A stretch of 30,566 nucleotides of DNA from JBLHHI01 sp047614125 (lineage in GTDB: Bacteria > Bacteroidota > Bacteroidia > NS11-12g > UBA9320): positions 1-30,566 of the forward strand of contig JBLHHI010000027.1 of NCBI GenBank assembly GCA_047614125.1, given 5' to 3'. The notes below the pieces were generated by a model. It had not been told where the DNA came from, searched no databases, and saw nothing but the letters and a program-made list of their open reading frames with translations. Below, one piece after another: positions 14,809-24,330 of this stretch. The position numbers were made by a program, and so were the translations under genes. Position 1 is the stretch's first letter. Each line of letters begins with the position of its first letter.

Positions 14809-17800
14809 TCAATCTTTAATGCCGCGTATCAGTTTCCCTTGCAAGTCGAAATATCCAATTTGATTATTGCGCACAAAGCTGTACACCTCATCTTCCTTCA
14901 TCAATTCCACGTCATCGCAATTGGTTGGAAGCAGCATTTCCCCCTTGTTGTTTACAATTCCTGCCGACGTTTGTTCGGAAACAATGTAATTTCCATCTCC
15001 ACCTTCTAGAATCTCATCGTATTGAGGAAGGATGATGAAAAAACCGTTTTTATCAAACACCCCTAAATTGCCTTTCCACTTAACAATAGCCCGTCCGTTT
15101 GCAAATGGCACGGCTTGTTCAAAGGATTTGTCAAAAACCCGTTTGCCAGCTTGGTTCACATAGAAATAGCTGGATTGACTTCGAATGAGTAATAAGCCAT
15201 TGTTAAATCCACCCACGGCACCGCCCACTACTTTGCATAGCGTATCGCCCGATAGATTTATTACATAGGTATATCTTCTGGATCCAGTAGCGGAAATTCC
15301 ATTTTCGAAGGGTGCTAACTTGCGATATGAATAGCGCAAAACAAGGCCCCCACTTCGATCCACAATTCCATACGTCTTGCCTTTTTTAACGAGCAACACA
15401 TCATCGCAAAAGCCCTCCTTATTTATTCCATTTACCTTAAACAAACGCTTGTAAACACCTTTCGAATCCAACTCATAAATCTTTGTTTTTGAATTAGATA
15501 CGGCAATTACTTGGTTGGATTGTTTGATGATGGACTTGTATCGAACTGGAATCACAATGCCGTGCGAAACGTGTGCCAAACCATACTCACGATTGCTGTT
15601 GCGTAGCTCAAAGTAGCCGTTTTCGTCTACGTCATAGATCGTTCTATAGCTTCCACTGTAAACAATCGTGCCTTCTTTGTTAATTACGCCCAACAATCGT
15701 TTTTTTCCTTTTTTAAATTTCACCACCGCATAGCCATTGTGAAAGGCCTCCGTACCCAGAAACGTGTTGTCGATTACCATTTTTCCTTGAGCATTTATAT
15801 AGCCATAACGGCCACCTCGCTTTGCAGGCATCAAGCCTTCTCTCATTTTGCCAACTCGTATAAAGTTCGCGCCTGTTTGCGTAACTAGGTTAGAATCAAC
15901 AACTTGAAATTGGTATTCAGTGGCATAGCCGGCATATCCTTCCGAGAATGGCGTTACCTTACTATGTCCATTTTTAGAAAGTATGGTCCCATTCATTTTA
16001 ACTAAGTACGTATTATTCGCTTCGAAGGCCCATGCACAATTTCCAGAGAATGGCAAAGTTTCAGTAAATCGCACAGGTGTTATGGCGATGCCTTCTTTCG
16101 ATACATAGCCATATCTTCTTGATCCAACACTCACCTTCAACAACGAATCGTTTGAGCCTGGTAAGAATGAAATGTCATCATAGATATCAGGCAAAATCAC
16201 GTTCATATCCCGATCGATCATCCCAAATTTGTTATGTCGGGTTGTAAAAACTGCCGAGTTGTTGTGCATGTCGGTAACGTTGTGATAGGCGCGTTCTTTA
16301 AATGCATAGTTGGAAATTACGGGCCGCCCTGTTTCGTTAATAAAGGCCCAATATCCTTTTGCTTCCAAGCCATAAATCTTTTGAATGTCTGTAAAATTAC
16401 AGTTGAAATCAAATGCTACGGCGTAATCAACGGCACTGCAAATTTTAACCATGTTCGAACGGTTGGAGTACCTTCTAAATCGTTTGTAGGTAGTGTGAAC
16501 AAAGTACCGCGCTCGTCCGTTCGAAAAAGGTCCTATGAAGTAGGTTGGGAGATAATTGACCTTACCCGTAGCTTTATTAATAATATTCATTCTACCGTTT
16601 CGCTCCATGGAGCGTACAACCGTAGACCGAGTATTTGCTAATTCAACTTCATCCAGATATATGAGGTCGCCTAATACAATCCTAAACTCGTCTTCGTTTA
16701 TTAGGTATTTGGTGGATGTAGTACTCACTTCCAAAGCACCAATTTTTAAGATTCGATGCATGCGCGTTATACTTCCAACCACGAAGGAGGTGCCAGCAAC
16801 TTTTTGGATGGAGTTAAACATGGCCGGTATCATAACTTCACCTCGCCTTCCGCGCAAACCCCATAACCCTCCGGCATCTTGAAACCATGCACCGGAAGGA
16901 TCCACCACCGATGCTTTGCTGATCATGTTCATCGAAACTCTTCCTTGCAAGGCAATTCCACCTACGTTGTCAAACCAAACGGAATCAATTAAGGAACATT
17001 GCTCATTTAAGGCAAAGAGTCCGATCATTCCGTTGTTATAGATTTTTAACGACTGATCAGTTCCCACCACAATTTGGCGGTATAAACAGGAAATGATTTC
17101 TTCGCCTTTGCGGTTTAGAATTCCCCATTTACCTGCGCGCATTACCTTTGATAAGCCAAATGAATCGAACGAAGTTATTATGGAATAGCGATGTTCGGTG
17201 TATTGTTTACCAGTGTAATCGAAGTGCGCAAACAAGCTATTTTTTGAAGCAAAAATATCATCGTTGCCAATGGCTCCAGCAATTTGTTCGTATTCTGGTG
17301 GCATAACAAGCCGCTCATCCGTGGTGTTAAACAAGCCTTTTCCGGATACCGATTGAACAATTACGTTTGGTCCACCAAGCCAAGAATAGCTCATGCCCGA
17401 AGAATCGATCTGGGCCAACGTTTTGGTATTTAGTAAGTAACATTTATCCAGCGAAGAAAGGGCGTAAAGCGTGTTGGTTACAGCGTAAAAAGCATGCACA
17501 TCTTGGCCAAAGAATCGTTCTCCATTTTTGGTGTACAGTCCATTCCGGTTGGTACTATCGATTACAACCAGTAGCTCGTTTAAGGTATCGATGGATAATG
17601 AAGCAATGGGTAAAATCATACCAACATTTGGTTTGTACAAACCAACCAAGCTGTCTTTGAAGACCTTAATGTAGGAGCCATACTCTTCAATTTGCGTAAA
17701 TCGATCGTTTAATATTTCTTGGCCTAAGTCGTTTATCAAGGCAAGACCATTGGTATCCATTGCGGCCAAATAGCCCGATGTTTCGAGAAGATTCAATTTT

Positions 17801-18150
17801 AAATATCGAGCGGGTACGTATGTTTTGCGATTCTTTTGATACCATCCAAAGTAAACATCTTCTTGATACACCACGATGTCGTTGTGAATGGCAACAACTT
17901 TACTGCGGTCAATTTGAGTAATTACACTGCCCTGGCGGTCAATTAAAAAGCTCTTATTTCCCTGTTTTGCCCACGAATAATCGGCACCTTTAAATGGAAG
18001 GCACGCATCGTATCTTGGAGAAATGACCCACGCTCCTTCTTTGTTGATGTAGCCCCATTTTCCATTTTCATCTGCCGGAAGCAAAACGTTGGTTTGCGCC
18101 CACGTAGTGATGTTGGCAATCAGCAAGTAAATAATAATCAACCGTCTCAT
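14809..18150 (-). CDS. Large secreted WG-repeat protein
   Basis: A 1113-residue protein from the ATG at 18150; an in-frame TTG two codons earlier is rejected. The signal peptide MRRLIIIYLLIANITTWAQ is followed by WG-type beta repeats along the whole length, each with a core like KWGYINKEG, then a hydrophobic and charged strand. Examples are KWGILNRKGE, LWGLRGRRGE, RYGYVSKEG, RYGYINAQG, TYGIVDRSGG, LGVFDKNG and IGYFDLQG. WG repeats are found in many Bacteroidota and Firmicutes surface or periplasmic proteins, and their ligands are unknown. It starts 39 bp after the stop of the upstream lipoprotein gene, so co-transcription is likely. Confidence 0.88.
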   Translation of the reverse strand: MRRLIIIYLLIANITTWAQTNVLLPADENGKWGYINKEGAWVISPRYDACLPFKGADYSWAKQGNKSFLIDRQGSVITQIDRSKVVAIHNDIVVYQEDVYFGWYQKNRKTYVPARYLKLNLLETSGYLAAMDTNGLALINDLGQEILNDRFTQIEEYGSYIKVFKDSLVGLYKPNVGMILPIASLSIDTLNELLVVIDSTNRNGLYTKNGERFFGQDVHAFYAVTNTLYALSSLDKCYLLNTKTLAQIDSSGMSYSWLGGPNVIVQSVSGKGLFNTTDERLVMPPEYEQIAGAIGNDDIFASKNSLFAHFDYTGKQYTEHRYSIITSFDSFGLSKVMRAGKWGILNRKGEEIISCLYRQIVVGTDQSLKIYNNGMIGLFALNEQCSLIDSVWFDNVGGIALQGRVSMNMISKASVVDPSGAWFQDAGGLWGLRGRRGEVMIPAMFNSIQKVAGTSFVVGSITRMHRILKIGALEVSTTSTKYLINEDEFRIVLGDLIYLDEVELANTRSTVVRSMERNGRMNIINKATGKVNYLPTYFIGPFSNGRARYFVHTTYKRFRRYSNRSNMVKICSAVDYAVAFDFNCNFTDIQKIYGLEAKGYWAFINETGRPVISNYAFKERAYHNVTDMHNNSAVFTTRHNKFGMIDRDMNVILPDIYDDISFLPGSNDSLLKVSVGSRRYGYVSKEGIAITPVRFTETLPFSGNCAWAFEANNTYLVKMNGTILSKNGHSKVTPFSEGYAGYATEYQFQVVDSNLVTQTGANFIRVGKMREGLMPAKRGGRYGYINAQGKMVIDNTFLGTEAFHNGYAVVKFKKGKKRLLGVINKEGTIVYSGSYRTIYDVDENGYFELRNSNREYGLAHVSHGIVIPVRYKSIIKQSNQVIAVSNSKTKIYELDSKGVYKRLFKVNGINKEGFCDDVLLVKKGKTYGIVDRSGGLVLRYSYRKLAPFENGISATGSRRYTYVINLSGDTLCKVVGGAVGGFNNGLLLIRSQSSYFYVNQAGKRVFDKSFEQAVPFANGRAIVKWKGNLGVFDKNGFFIILPQYDEILEGGDGNYIVSEQTSAGIVNNKGEMLLPTNCDDVELMKEDEVYSFVRNNQIGYFDLQGKLIRGIKD

Positions 18151-18189
18151 AATCAATGTTTAAGGTCTTTAGATAACAACTTCATCGAT

Positions 18190-19608
18190 TTATAGACTGG
18201 CCAAGTAATCCGTTAGTTGTGCGGGGTCTGTAACCACAATATCGGTTGGATGAAACTTGAACTGATGCTTTTTATTACTGCGCATTATAGAATAGGTTAG
18301 CTTTCCAAAATCGGCTTCATCAAACTCGTAGAGTCTTCCTTCGGCATCAAAAGTTATGAGGGTATTTTCGGTATCAGGATCAAAACAAAATTGATAATAC
18401 CCGCCACTTGTGTAGGGAATGGCAATTCTTTTTGACCCTTGTATGAGCCAAGCTTGTTCGGTAAATAGGTCTTGATCCTCAATCAGAAACTCTGGATCGC
18501 ATTGAACTTTATTTTTAAGGTGGTAGATGCAGTCGAAATTATAGGTGCCAAGTTTGGCTAAACGAATGCTGCGTTGAAGGCCAGCCATTTTTGTGGCTAC
18601 CAGTTCTTGCTTTTCACGCCGTTTCATGGCTGCGGCATATTCTTCTTGCATTTTTTTGAAGGTATTGTTCGCGTTTTCCCAGGCTTTTCCAACCAGGGCT
18701 GGCTTTACTAGAACGGCTATGTCGTTAAATATTTTCCCTTCTCTTACTTCACCCGAAACACGGTAAATGTTTTCCTTTCTATTAATGCAAGTAAACCGTG
18801 GGTTACGAATGGCTTGCACAAAAAGTGCTTTGTTTTCTTCTTGTCCATCGGCTAAGGACCACAAAACGTTTTCGAAATGCCGAAATTCTGGGTTAAGCTT
18901 TTGGTCTACTCTTAGCTCAAACACCCGATCGGATGAAACGGCTTTTTTAACTGCGGTTGGTTGGGTTGGTAGGGGTGGTAGAAAGGCGAAACTTTCAGCA
19001 CGCAATACATTGGGTTGTGGTTTGGTGCGTTCAATTTCAATCCAGTTGCCTTTATCTTCATCAAACACATACGAATTGAATTGTTCGCCATCTTTAAATG
19101 AAGCGAGATTCACTTCGAGTTCTTTTCCAGAAGCTAAATCCAATTCTTCGCCCTTGTAACTTGCTGTAACGGTAAACATTCCAGCCGACTCAAAGGCCTC
19201 TTGATCACCACTTTCTGTGGTTATCGTCATCGGTATTCCGCTGAGAATTACATCTGTAGCATCGTGGTATTCTTGAAAGGTAAGGTCAACTACTCCTTTA
19301 ATCACTTCCCCCGATTTGGTTACAAATGCTTTTTGGGGTATGGAGATTTTTGATCCCGTTGAGGTGGTTAGTGTGTGACTATTTGAATTGGAAATCTGAA
19401 AGGTAAAAACACGATCTGAAGGTGCTGTAACCGAAAGCGGTTGTTTTATTTTCTGACAAACCAATACTGAAGGATCTCCAATTTTTGGCCGGTGTTCGGC
19501 GGTCTTTTTGCCCAACTTACCGCAGGAAATGCCCAAAATGGAAAGGCTTACCAAAGCCGCTAAAATAAGAATGTTTCGAATCGAAAATTTTGAACCAGTG
19601 TTTTTCAT
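18190..19608 (-). CDS. ZU5-like domain lipoprotein, hypothetical
   Basis: A 472-residue lipoprotein: the signal SLSILGISC sets the lipid Cys near residue 29. The N-terminal part has a pattern common in Bacteroidota surface proteins, TGSKISIPQKAFVTKSGEVI-KGVVDLTFQEY, then ILSGIPMTI and FESAGMFTVTA. This resembles a ZU5-type beta domain. The rest includes a basic helical stretch (FKKMQEEYAAAMKRREKQEL) and a Cys-bearing tail. I cannot assign a function. It is the first gene of the run lipoprotein - WG repeat - SUMF1 lipoprotein on the minus strand. Confidence 0.65.
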   Translation of the reverse strand: MKNTGSKFSIRNILILAALVSLSILGISCGKLGKKTAEHRPKIGDPSVLVCQKIKQPLSVTAPSDRVFTFQISNSNSHTLTTSTGSKISIPQKAFVTKSGEVIKGVVDLTFQEYHDATDVILSGIPMTITTESGDQEAFESAGMFTVTASYKGEELDLASGKELEVNLASFKDGEQFNSYVFDEDKGNWIEIERTKPQPNVLRAESFAFLPPLPTQPTAVKKAVSSDRVFELRVDQKLNPEFRHFENVLWSLADGQEENKALFVQAIRNPRFTCINRKENIYRVSGEVREGKIFNDIAVLVKPALVGKAWENANNTFKKMQEEYAAAMKRREKQELVATKMAGLQRSIRLAKLGTYNFDCIYHLKNKVQCDPEFLIEDQDLFTEQAWLIQGSKRIAIPYTSGGYYQFCFDPDTENTLITFDAEGRLYEFDEADFGKLTYSIMRSNKKHQFKFHPTDIVVTDPAQLTDYLASL

Positions 19609-19940
19609 GTCTTTTATATTTAGAGTTATACAAACTTTGACGCATTTAAATCAGCAAAGGTTTGGTAAGACATCATAAGTGTTCAACCATGCTTGGTATC
19701 TAAACTTCGCACGGTTGCGTTTTTAGGATGTTGGTACCCATCCACAGATCTTGTTGGGTTCTTGGTGTAGTTTCAAATCCAGAAACACCTTAACAAGTTA
19801 TGCGGATTTAACGCGTTGTACTTGGTTTATAGTATAAAATGGAAAAGGTAACCTCCGGATGAGAAAAAAAATAAAACGCAGTATTTCGGCGCCGGATGTG
19901 GGTGTTTAAATCATCTAGTTAAGCACGGAAACAATTCAAA
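19609..19940. other. Intergenic region without a recognised feature
   Basis: 332 bp between the ZU5-like lipoprotein gene and the anti-sigma-like gene, both on the minus strand. A short palindrome CGGCGCCG near 19890 is followed, on the minus strand, by a T-rich stretch that might end transcription of the anti-sigma-like gene. It is too weak to call a terminator. No gene is seen. Confidence 0.5.
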
Positions 19941-20672
19941 TCAGTTCAACACAAGTCTTCGAAATGGTGAATCCAGTTTTTTAATGAGCGCCTTTGCTTT
20001 ATTCGTAAAAGCGGGGTCTTGATTTTCAGAGATGATTTTTTTCAGCGTTTGAATGCATTGGTCTGTATTGTCCAGTTGCAAAAAAGCAAGAGCCGTATGC
20101 CACTGAGACTCAACTTTATATGCGCCATTTATGGTCAAAAAAAGCGCAATGGCTTGTTCAGGATTTTCAGTTTTTATAAAACATTGAGCGCGGAAGAAGT
20201 TGGCTTGTTCAGTGAATTGGCTGTTGGAAGCTGCTGCTTTAAAGGCATGTTGAGCTTTAGCGTAATCAGCGGCATTGTAGAATTCCATGGCTTTTTCGAG
20301 CGGAGTTAATTCTGCATCTAGGTTGGTGATGTAATCGGGTGGAAGCTCGTAATTGCTCGCAAAGAGCTTTTGATTGCTGTAGCTTTGAGAGTAGAAAACG
20401 AGAGCAAAAGAACCGATCAGAACCAAGCTCGCTGCAATTCGAAAGAAGGAGATATTTCGTGCGGGTTTTCGATTTTTATCCAATTGTAGGATGTGATTTT
20501 TAAGTTCAAGTTGAGCATAAAGCTCAACAAAGACCTGTGATTTTTTGAAAAGTTCTACTTCTTTTTTGAACGCTGAATCGTGTTCAAGCAGGCGTGCAAA
20601 TTCTGCCGTTTCCGTCTCCGAAAGTTGTCCATCAAAATGGCGTTGAATAAGGGGCGTATGCTTCGAATCCAT
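19941..20672 (-). CDS. Anti-sigma-like membrane protein with TPR tail
   Basis: A 243-residue protein from the ATG at 20672. The longer open frame upstream is the antisense of a MopE-type fragment and is rejected. Residues 1-60 (RHFDGQLSETETAEFARLLEHDSAFKKEV) resemble the cytoplasmic anti-sigma head of Bacteroidota. One membrane segment follows (FFRIAASLVLIGSFALVFY), then a periplasmic part with TPR-like helices (AMEFYNAADYAKAQHAFKAAA, ANFFRAQCFIKTENPEQAIALF, QWHTALAFLQLDNTDQCIQTL). Proteins of this layout are commonly encoded right after an ECF sigma factor gene and near TPR-CHAT proteins. Here the upstream position holds unrelated DNA. The sigma link is inference. Confidence 0.7.
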   Translation of the reverse strand: MDSKHTPLIQRHFDGQLSETETAEFARLLEHDSAFKKEVELFKKSQVFVELYAQLELKNHILQLDKNRKPARNISFFRIAASLVLIGSFALVFYSQSYSNQKLFASNYELPPDYITNLDAELTPLEKAMEFYNAADYAKAQHAFKAAASNSQFTEQANFFRAQCFIKTENPEQAIALFLTINGAYKVESQWHTALAFLQLDNTDQCIQTLKKIISENQDPAFTNKAKALIKKLDSPFRRLVLN

Positions 20673-20679
20673 TGACCAG

Positions 20680-21105
20680 CCCGACAACGGCATTGACGAA
20701 AACTGCAACGGCTTATACGCTCGAACCGTGTTTAAAGATAACGACAACGACAAATTTGGCGGACAACTCACCACGGTCGTAGAATACGCTCCACACTCTG
20801 CACCTCCAAGTGGTACCTCTACCAATAACTATGATTGTGAAGATGATGACCGGAGCATACATCCTTTGGCAGGTGAGATTCCACAGAATGGTATTGATGA
20901 AAATTGCAATGGAGAAACGGACGAAGAAAAGAAGTTTGAGGATTTGGATCAAGACGGTTTTGGATCCACCATTGCAACGGAGAAAAACGGCGTTTTTAAC
21001 CGCTTGGATTGTGATGATAATGATGCCGGTCGTCATCCAGTGCGCATTGATGTTTTAAACGGCATTGATGATGATTGCGATGGGATTGTTGATGAACCGT
21101 TTTAA
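20680..21105 (+). pseudogene. Truncated MopE-type metal-binding repeat fragment
   Basis: An open frame without a proper start (a GTG lies at 20728) encodes repeated acidic motifs: NGIDENCNG, KDNDNDKFGG, NYDCEDDDRSIHPLAGE-IPQNGIDENCNGETDEE, EDLDQDGFGS, RLDCDDNDAGRHP, NGIDDDCDGIVDE. These are the putative metal-binding (MopE-type) repeats usually found in large secreted proteins. Homology begins in mid-repeat at about 20680, next to the opposite-strand ATG at 20672, and an upstream stop at 20644 closes the frame. It therefore looks like the 3' end of a larger gene whose 5' part was lost. Its own terminator is intact at 21140-21167. Confidence 0.75.
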
Positions 21106-21139
21106 TCGAATTTAAATTTTAAGCTTTTCATACAGCTTA

Positions 21140-21167
21140 GGCCGAACGTTGCGTTCGGCCTTTTTTT
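21140..21167 (+). terminator. Rho-independent terminator after the MopE-type fragment
   Basis: GGCCGAACG (21140-21148) and CGTTCGGCC (21152-21160) form a perfect 9-bp stem with a 3-base loop, followed by seven T residues (21161-21167). It lies 35 bp after the stop codon. Confidence 0.92.
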
Positions 21168-21264
21168 ATGAAGAAATTTATATCCAACCATTAACCTAAA
21201 AACACAAAAAATGAATCAAAGTTAAGGGATATTGATAAAGAGTTCGTATCATCGAATTACCAAA

Positions 21265-23721
21265 ATGCGCACTTGGCTAACCCTTTTAATGCTGTGTTCT
21301 TTCTCGTACTCAAATGCCACGAGCGAACAAGATTCGATTGAAATCCATGAAAGATTCAAAATGGCCAATGCAATCGATGATCAGCACATACCAGATCGCA
21401 TCGCAGCCTTTGACAAACTTTCAAAATTTGCACAACAAAAAAAGTTCAATCCCAGATTTATCCATCGATATCTGCTCTATTCACTCGCCAGCGACTACAG
21501 CCGCATTGGCGACTTTGACCGAGCTATAGAGCTTGGAAATGAGCTCATTACCTATTTTGCTTCCGTTAAAGACACGTCGTATACCATTGCTTTGTACAAC
21601 AATGTTGGTGTGTTTTGTACCAGTCAGGGGAGCTATAAAAAAGCCCAAAACTACTATCATCGAGGCTTACATCTAGCAAAACAAGGTGGAACAATTGAAG
21701 ATCTCATCGATTTTTACGACGGCTTATCCTCCACGAGTATTTCTTTAAAAAACCAAGTTGCTGCGCAAGCATATTTGAAATTGAGTCTTGAAAAGTTGAC
21801 GGAAGCCGGTATTCCACTTACGGAAGATTTTTGGTTGTATTATCATTTAAACAAGGCCAAATACGATTTGCTCATTTCAAATCGGAGTTCGGCAGAAATT
21901 GAGCTTTTAAAGGCCATTGAAATTGGAGAAGCGTTAAAACTTCGAAAGCTGGTAAACTTGCGCATCGAATTGGCCGAAGTGTACTTAACAAGCAATCAAT
22001 TTCAAGAAGCCCTTTTTCAATACAAAAAGGTTTTAACCTTTTACAACAATGGAGATAATTCTACAAAGTACGATCCGTATTTAATGCAGACGTACGCTGG
22101 CTTGGCTCAAATTAATTATCGGCAAGGTGATTTTAGAAAGACCCTTATTTGGGTGGAACTCGCCAATGAGCAATCGGAGTTTTACCACCAGCTTTACATG
22201 TTTCGAGATTCTAAGTTTTTTTTAAACGATTACATCCGAAAAAATCAGGAGCTGGGTGCTCTTTGCAGTTATGAGCTTTGGAAGAGTACCGGAAAAATTG
22301 AGTATGCAGAACAATCGCTCAACTATGCAGACGGTGCCAAATCGAAGGTTTTGGAGGAAATGAGGAACATCCGAAACCAAAGCATATCTGCGACGGATAA
22401 GAGTCTTTTTCTCAGCTGCTTATATCAAATAGCCGAGCTTGAACGAGCCAAGGAGTCCGCCATGGCAATGCAAGTGCGGAACCGTTTAGATTCGCTTAAG
22501 AAAAGTCTTTCCTTAACTGCAAGCATCGGGCACGAAAAGATCAAACTTTGGCAAATCCAACCCATACTTGACGAGGATCAAATCATCGTTGACTACTTGA
22601 TATGCGATGCGGAGATTATTTTTTACATCATTGATAATAAGGAACTTACCTGCCTTAAATTCGAATATGAATTGGATAAAAAAATAGTTCAATTCCATGA
22701 AGTTTTGCAAAATCCGAATTCATCATTGGCCGAATTTAAAACGCTCAGCAATGCAATCTATACAGCGATTCTTGAACCGATTTCGAAACTCAAACCCAAA
22801 GCTCGGAATCTTTACATAATACCGGATCAACAACTAAACTATGTTTCGTTTGATGTTTTAATTAGTGATTTGAACGGGGTTTCTTGGCAAGATCTATCGT
22901 ATGTGTTAAAAAAATATACGGTTTCATATGGTTTTTCGCTGCGCTCTTTGCTTGAGGAAGCGGCCCAATCAACTACCAGAGAGAGGAAAAACTATGTTGG
23001 ATTTGCGCCCAATTTTACCAGCTTCCCTGAGCTACCAACCTTATCGACGGCTCAAATGGCTGTAAAAAAGGGGCGTAAAATATTTGGAGGATCGAACTTT
23101 TTGGATCAAGAAAGCACCTATGAAAATTTAAGAATCCATGGTCAATTCTGCTCAATTCTTCAGCTTTATACCCATGCAGTGGTGGTGATAGACGGCAACT
23201 ACAAATCGTCGTACATTTACCTAGCGGACCGAAAGATGTATGTGAATGAAATATTGGCTATGCCAATGGACGTAGACCTATGCTTATTAACCGCATGTGA
23301 TGTTGGTTTGGGCAAGCATCATGCCTCTGAAGGGTTAACCGGAGTAGCCTGGGCATTTCGAGGAGCTGGAGCCAAGAACATCGTACAAGCCATGTGGAAA
23401 ATCAATGAAAACTCATCTGCCACTTTAATTGAATCTCTTTTTACGGAGCTTAACAATCAACAGCTTAGCACACATGCCTTGCGAAATGCCAAGCTTTCTT
23501 TCCTTCAAAGTTCGGAGATTTCTAATCGGATGAAGCACCCACATTACTGGGCTGGTATGAATCATTATGGGAAAGGGGTCATTATTCCAAAACGGAACCA
23601 TTGGTGGAATTGGGTAGCTATGGCATTTGGAATGGCAATTATTGCAGGTTTGATAATTTGGAGGAATGCCGCAATAAAGTTGAAGTTGAAGACGAGCGAA
23701 ATGCATGCCCCGTCTCTTTAG
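21265..23721 (+). CDS. Periplasmic TPR-CHAT protease-like protein
   Basis: An 818-residue protein from the ATG at 21265 (the in-frame TTG at 21232 would precede the signal). A signal peptide (MRTWLTLLMLCSFSYSNA) is followed by about 300 residues of TPR helices (for example YNNVGVFCTSQGSYKKAQNYYHRGL and QEALFQYKKVL), then a CHAT domain. The caspase-like His-Cys pair is present: His637 in LQLYTHAVV and Cys678 in LLTACDVGLG, followed by SEGLTGVAWAFRGAGAKNIVQAMW. A C-terminal membrane segment lies near residues 783-800. CHAT proteins are cysteine peptidase relatives; here the domain should face the periplasm. It is divergent from the anti-sigma-like gene, with the MopE-type fragment between. Confidence 0.9.
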   Translation: MRTWLTLLMLCSFSYSNATSEQDSIEIHERFKMANAIDDQHIPDRIAAFDKLSKFAQQKKFNPRFIHRYLLYSLASDYSRIGDFDRAIELGNELITYFASVKDTSYTIALYNNVGVFCTSQGSYKKAQNYYHRGLHLAKQGGTIEDLIDFYDGLSSTSISLKNQVAAQAYLKLSLEKLTEAGIPLTEDFWLYYHLNKAKYDLLISNRSSAEIELLKAIEIGEALKLRKLVNLRIELAEVYLTSNQFQEALFQYKKVLTFYNNGDNSTKYDPYLMQTYAGLAQINYRQGDFRKTLIWVELANEQSEFYHQLYMFRDSKFFLNDYIRKNQELGALCSYELWKSTGKIEYAEQSLNYADGAKSKVLEEMRNIRNQSISATDKSLFLSCLYQIAELERAKESAMAMQVRNRLDSLKKSLSLTASIGHEKIKLWQIQPILDEDQIIVDYLICDAEIIFYIIDNKELTCLKFEYELDKKIVQFHEVLQNPNSSLAEFKTLSNAIYTAILEPISKLKPKARNLYIIPDQQLNYVSFDVLISDLNGVSWQDLSYVLKKYTVSYGFSLRSLLEEAAQSTTRERKNYVGFAPNFTSFPELPTLSTAQMAVKKGRKIFGGSNFLDQESTYENLRIHGQFCSILQLYTHAVVVIDGNYKSSYIYLADRKMYVNEILAMPMDVDLCLLTACDVGLGKHHASEGLTGVAWAFRGAGAKNIVQAMWKINENSSATLIESLFTELNNQQLSTHALRNAKLSFLQSSEISNRMKHPHYWAGMNHYGKGVIIPKRNHWWNWVAMAFGMAIIAGLIIWRNAAIKLKLKTSEMHAPSL

Positions 23722-23728
23722 AGCGGGG
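23708..23728 (+). terminator. Hairpin overlapping the CHAT stop codon
   Basis: CCCCG (23708-23712) pairs with CGGGG (23724-23728) and CTC with GAG inside, with one bulged T. The stop codon TAG (23719-23721) is in the hairpin. There is no T-run, so termination is uncertain; it may instead be a repeat-type hairpin. Confidence 0.35.
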
Positions 23729-23877
23729 TAGATGTGAAGCATAATTTCAAATTTCATCAGTCCAGCCCTTCAGTGCTGGGTGGCAAGCTACTGAAAGATT
23801 GATTTGGGATATCTGTGACGCTTAAACATAGACGTAGTTTTCAAGTATAAATCTAAAGATTTACTAACTTGCCGGAG

Positions 23878-24330
23878 TTAATGTAACAGAACCGTATTTA
23901 AAGATTTTGCTTTGTAGACCATCGCATCAAGTTTCATTTGCTTTATCATACTCTCCAATCCTCCGGCACGTTTCATCGAAAGCATACTTTTAAATCCTAT
24001 CCTTTCAATAAAATTAAGTGGTGCATTAATAATTTCATCAGGTGTATGTTCCGAAAGTACACGAATCATCATAGCAACAAGTCCTTTCGCATAATCTGCA
24101 TTCGCATCTGCCAGAAAAATAATTTTTCCGTCTTTTAATTCACTATATAGCCACACATGCGCCTGGCATCCTTTTATCATACAGTTATCCGTTTTCAGTG
24201 CTTCATCTAATGTTTTTAAATTTTGCCCTAAATCAATTAGGTATCCAAATTTGTCAAACAAGTCCTCAAACTCTGCAAATTCTTCCACGAGTTCCTGCTC
24301 TGAATTTTCTATTGTTTTCATCTCTATCAT
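23878..24330 (-). CDS. sufE: SufE-type sulfur acceptor protein
   Basis: A 150-residue SufE family protein that accepts persulfide from the cysteine desulfurase SufS and passes it on for Fe-S cluster assembly. The acceptor Cys is C55 in MIKGCQAHVWL, the conserved family motif (GCQS-x-VW). Also typical are the opening FEDLFDKFGYLIDLG and the C-terminal R-x-x-G-x-x-S pattern (RIGFKSMLSMKRAGGLESMI). The ATG overlaps the TGA of sufS (ATGA at 24327-24330), so translation is coupled. No sufBCD genes are in the window. Confidence 0.93.
   Translation of the reverse strand: MIEMKTIENSEQELVEEFAEFEDLFDKFGYLIDLGQNLKTLDEALKTDNCMIKGCQAHVWLYSELKDGKIIFLADANADYAKGLVAMMIRVLSEHTPDEIINAPLNFIERIGFKSMLSMKRAGGLESMIKQMKLDAMVYKAKSLNTVLLH

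Noticed and set aside
20673..20825. 51-codon N-terminal extension of the anti-sigma-like gene
   Set aside because: The extension is antisense to the MopE-type repeats and carries no family feature; the ATG at 20672 fits the anti-sigma-like head.
23845..23865. AAATCTAAAGATTT hairpin downstream of sufE
   Set aside because: AT-only palindrome with low stability; not convincing as a terminator.
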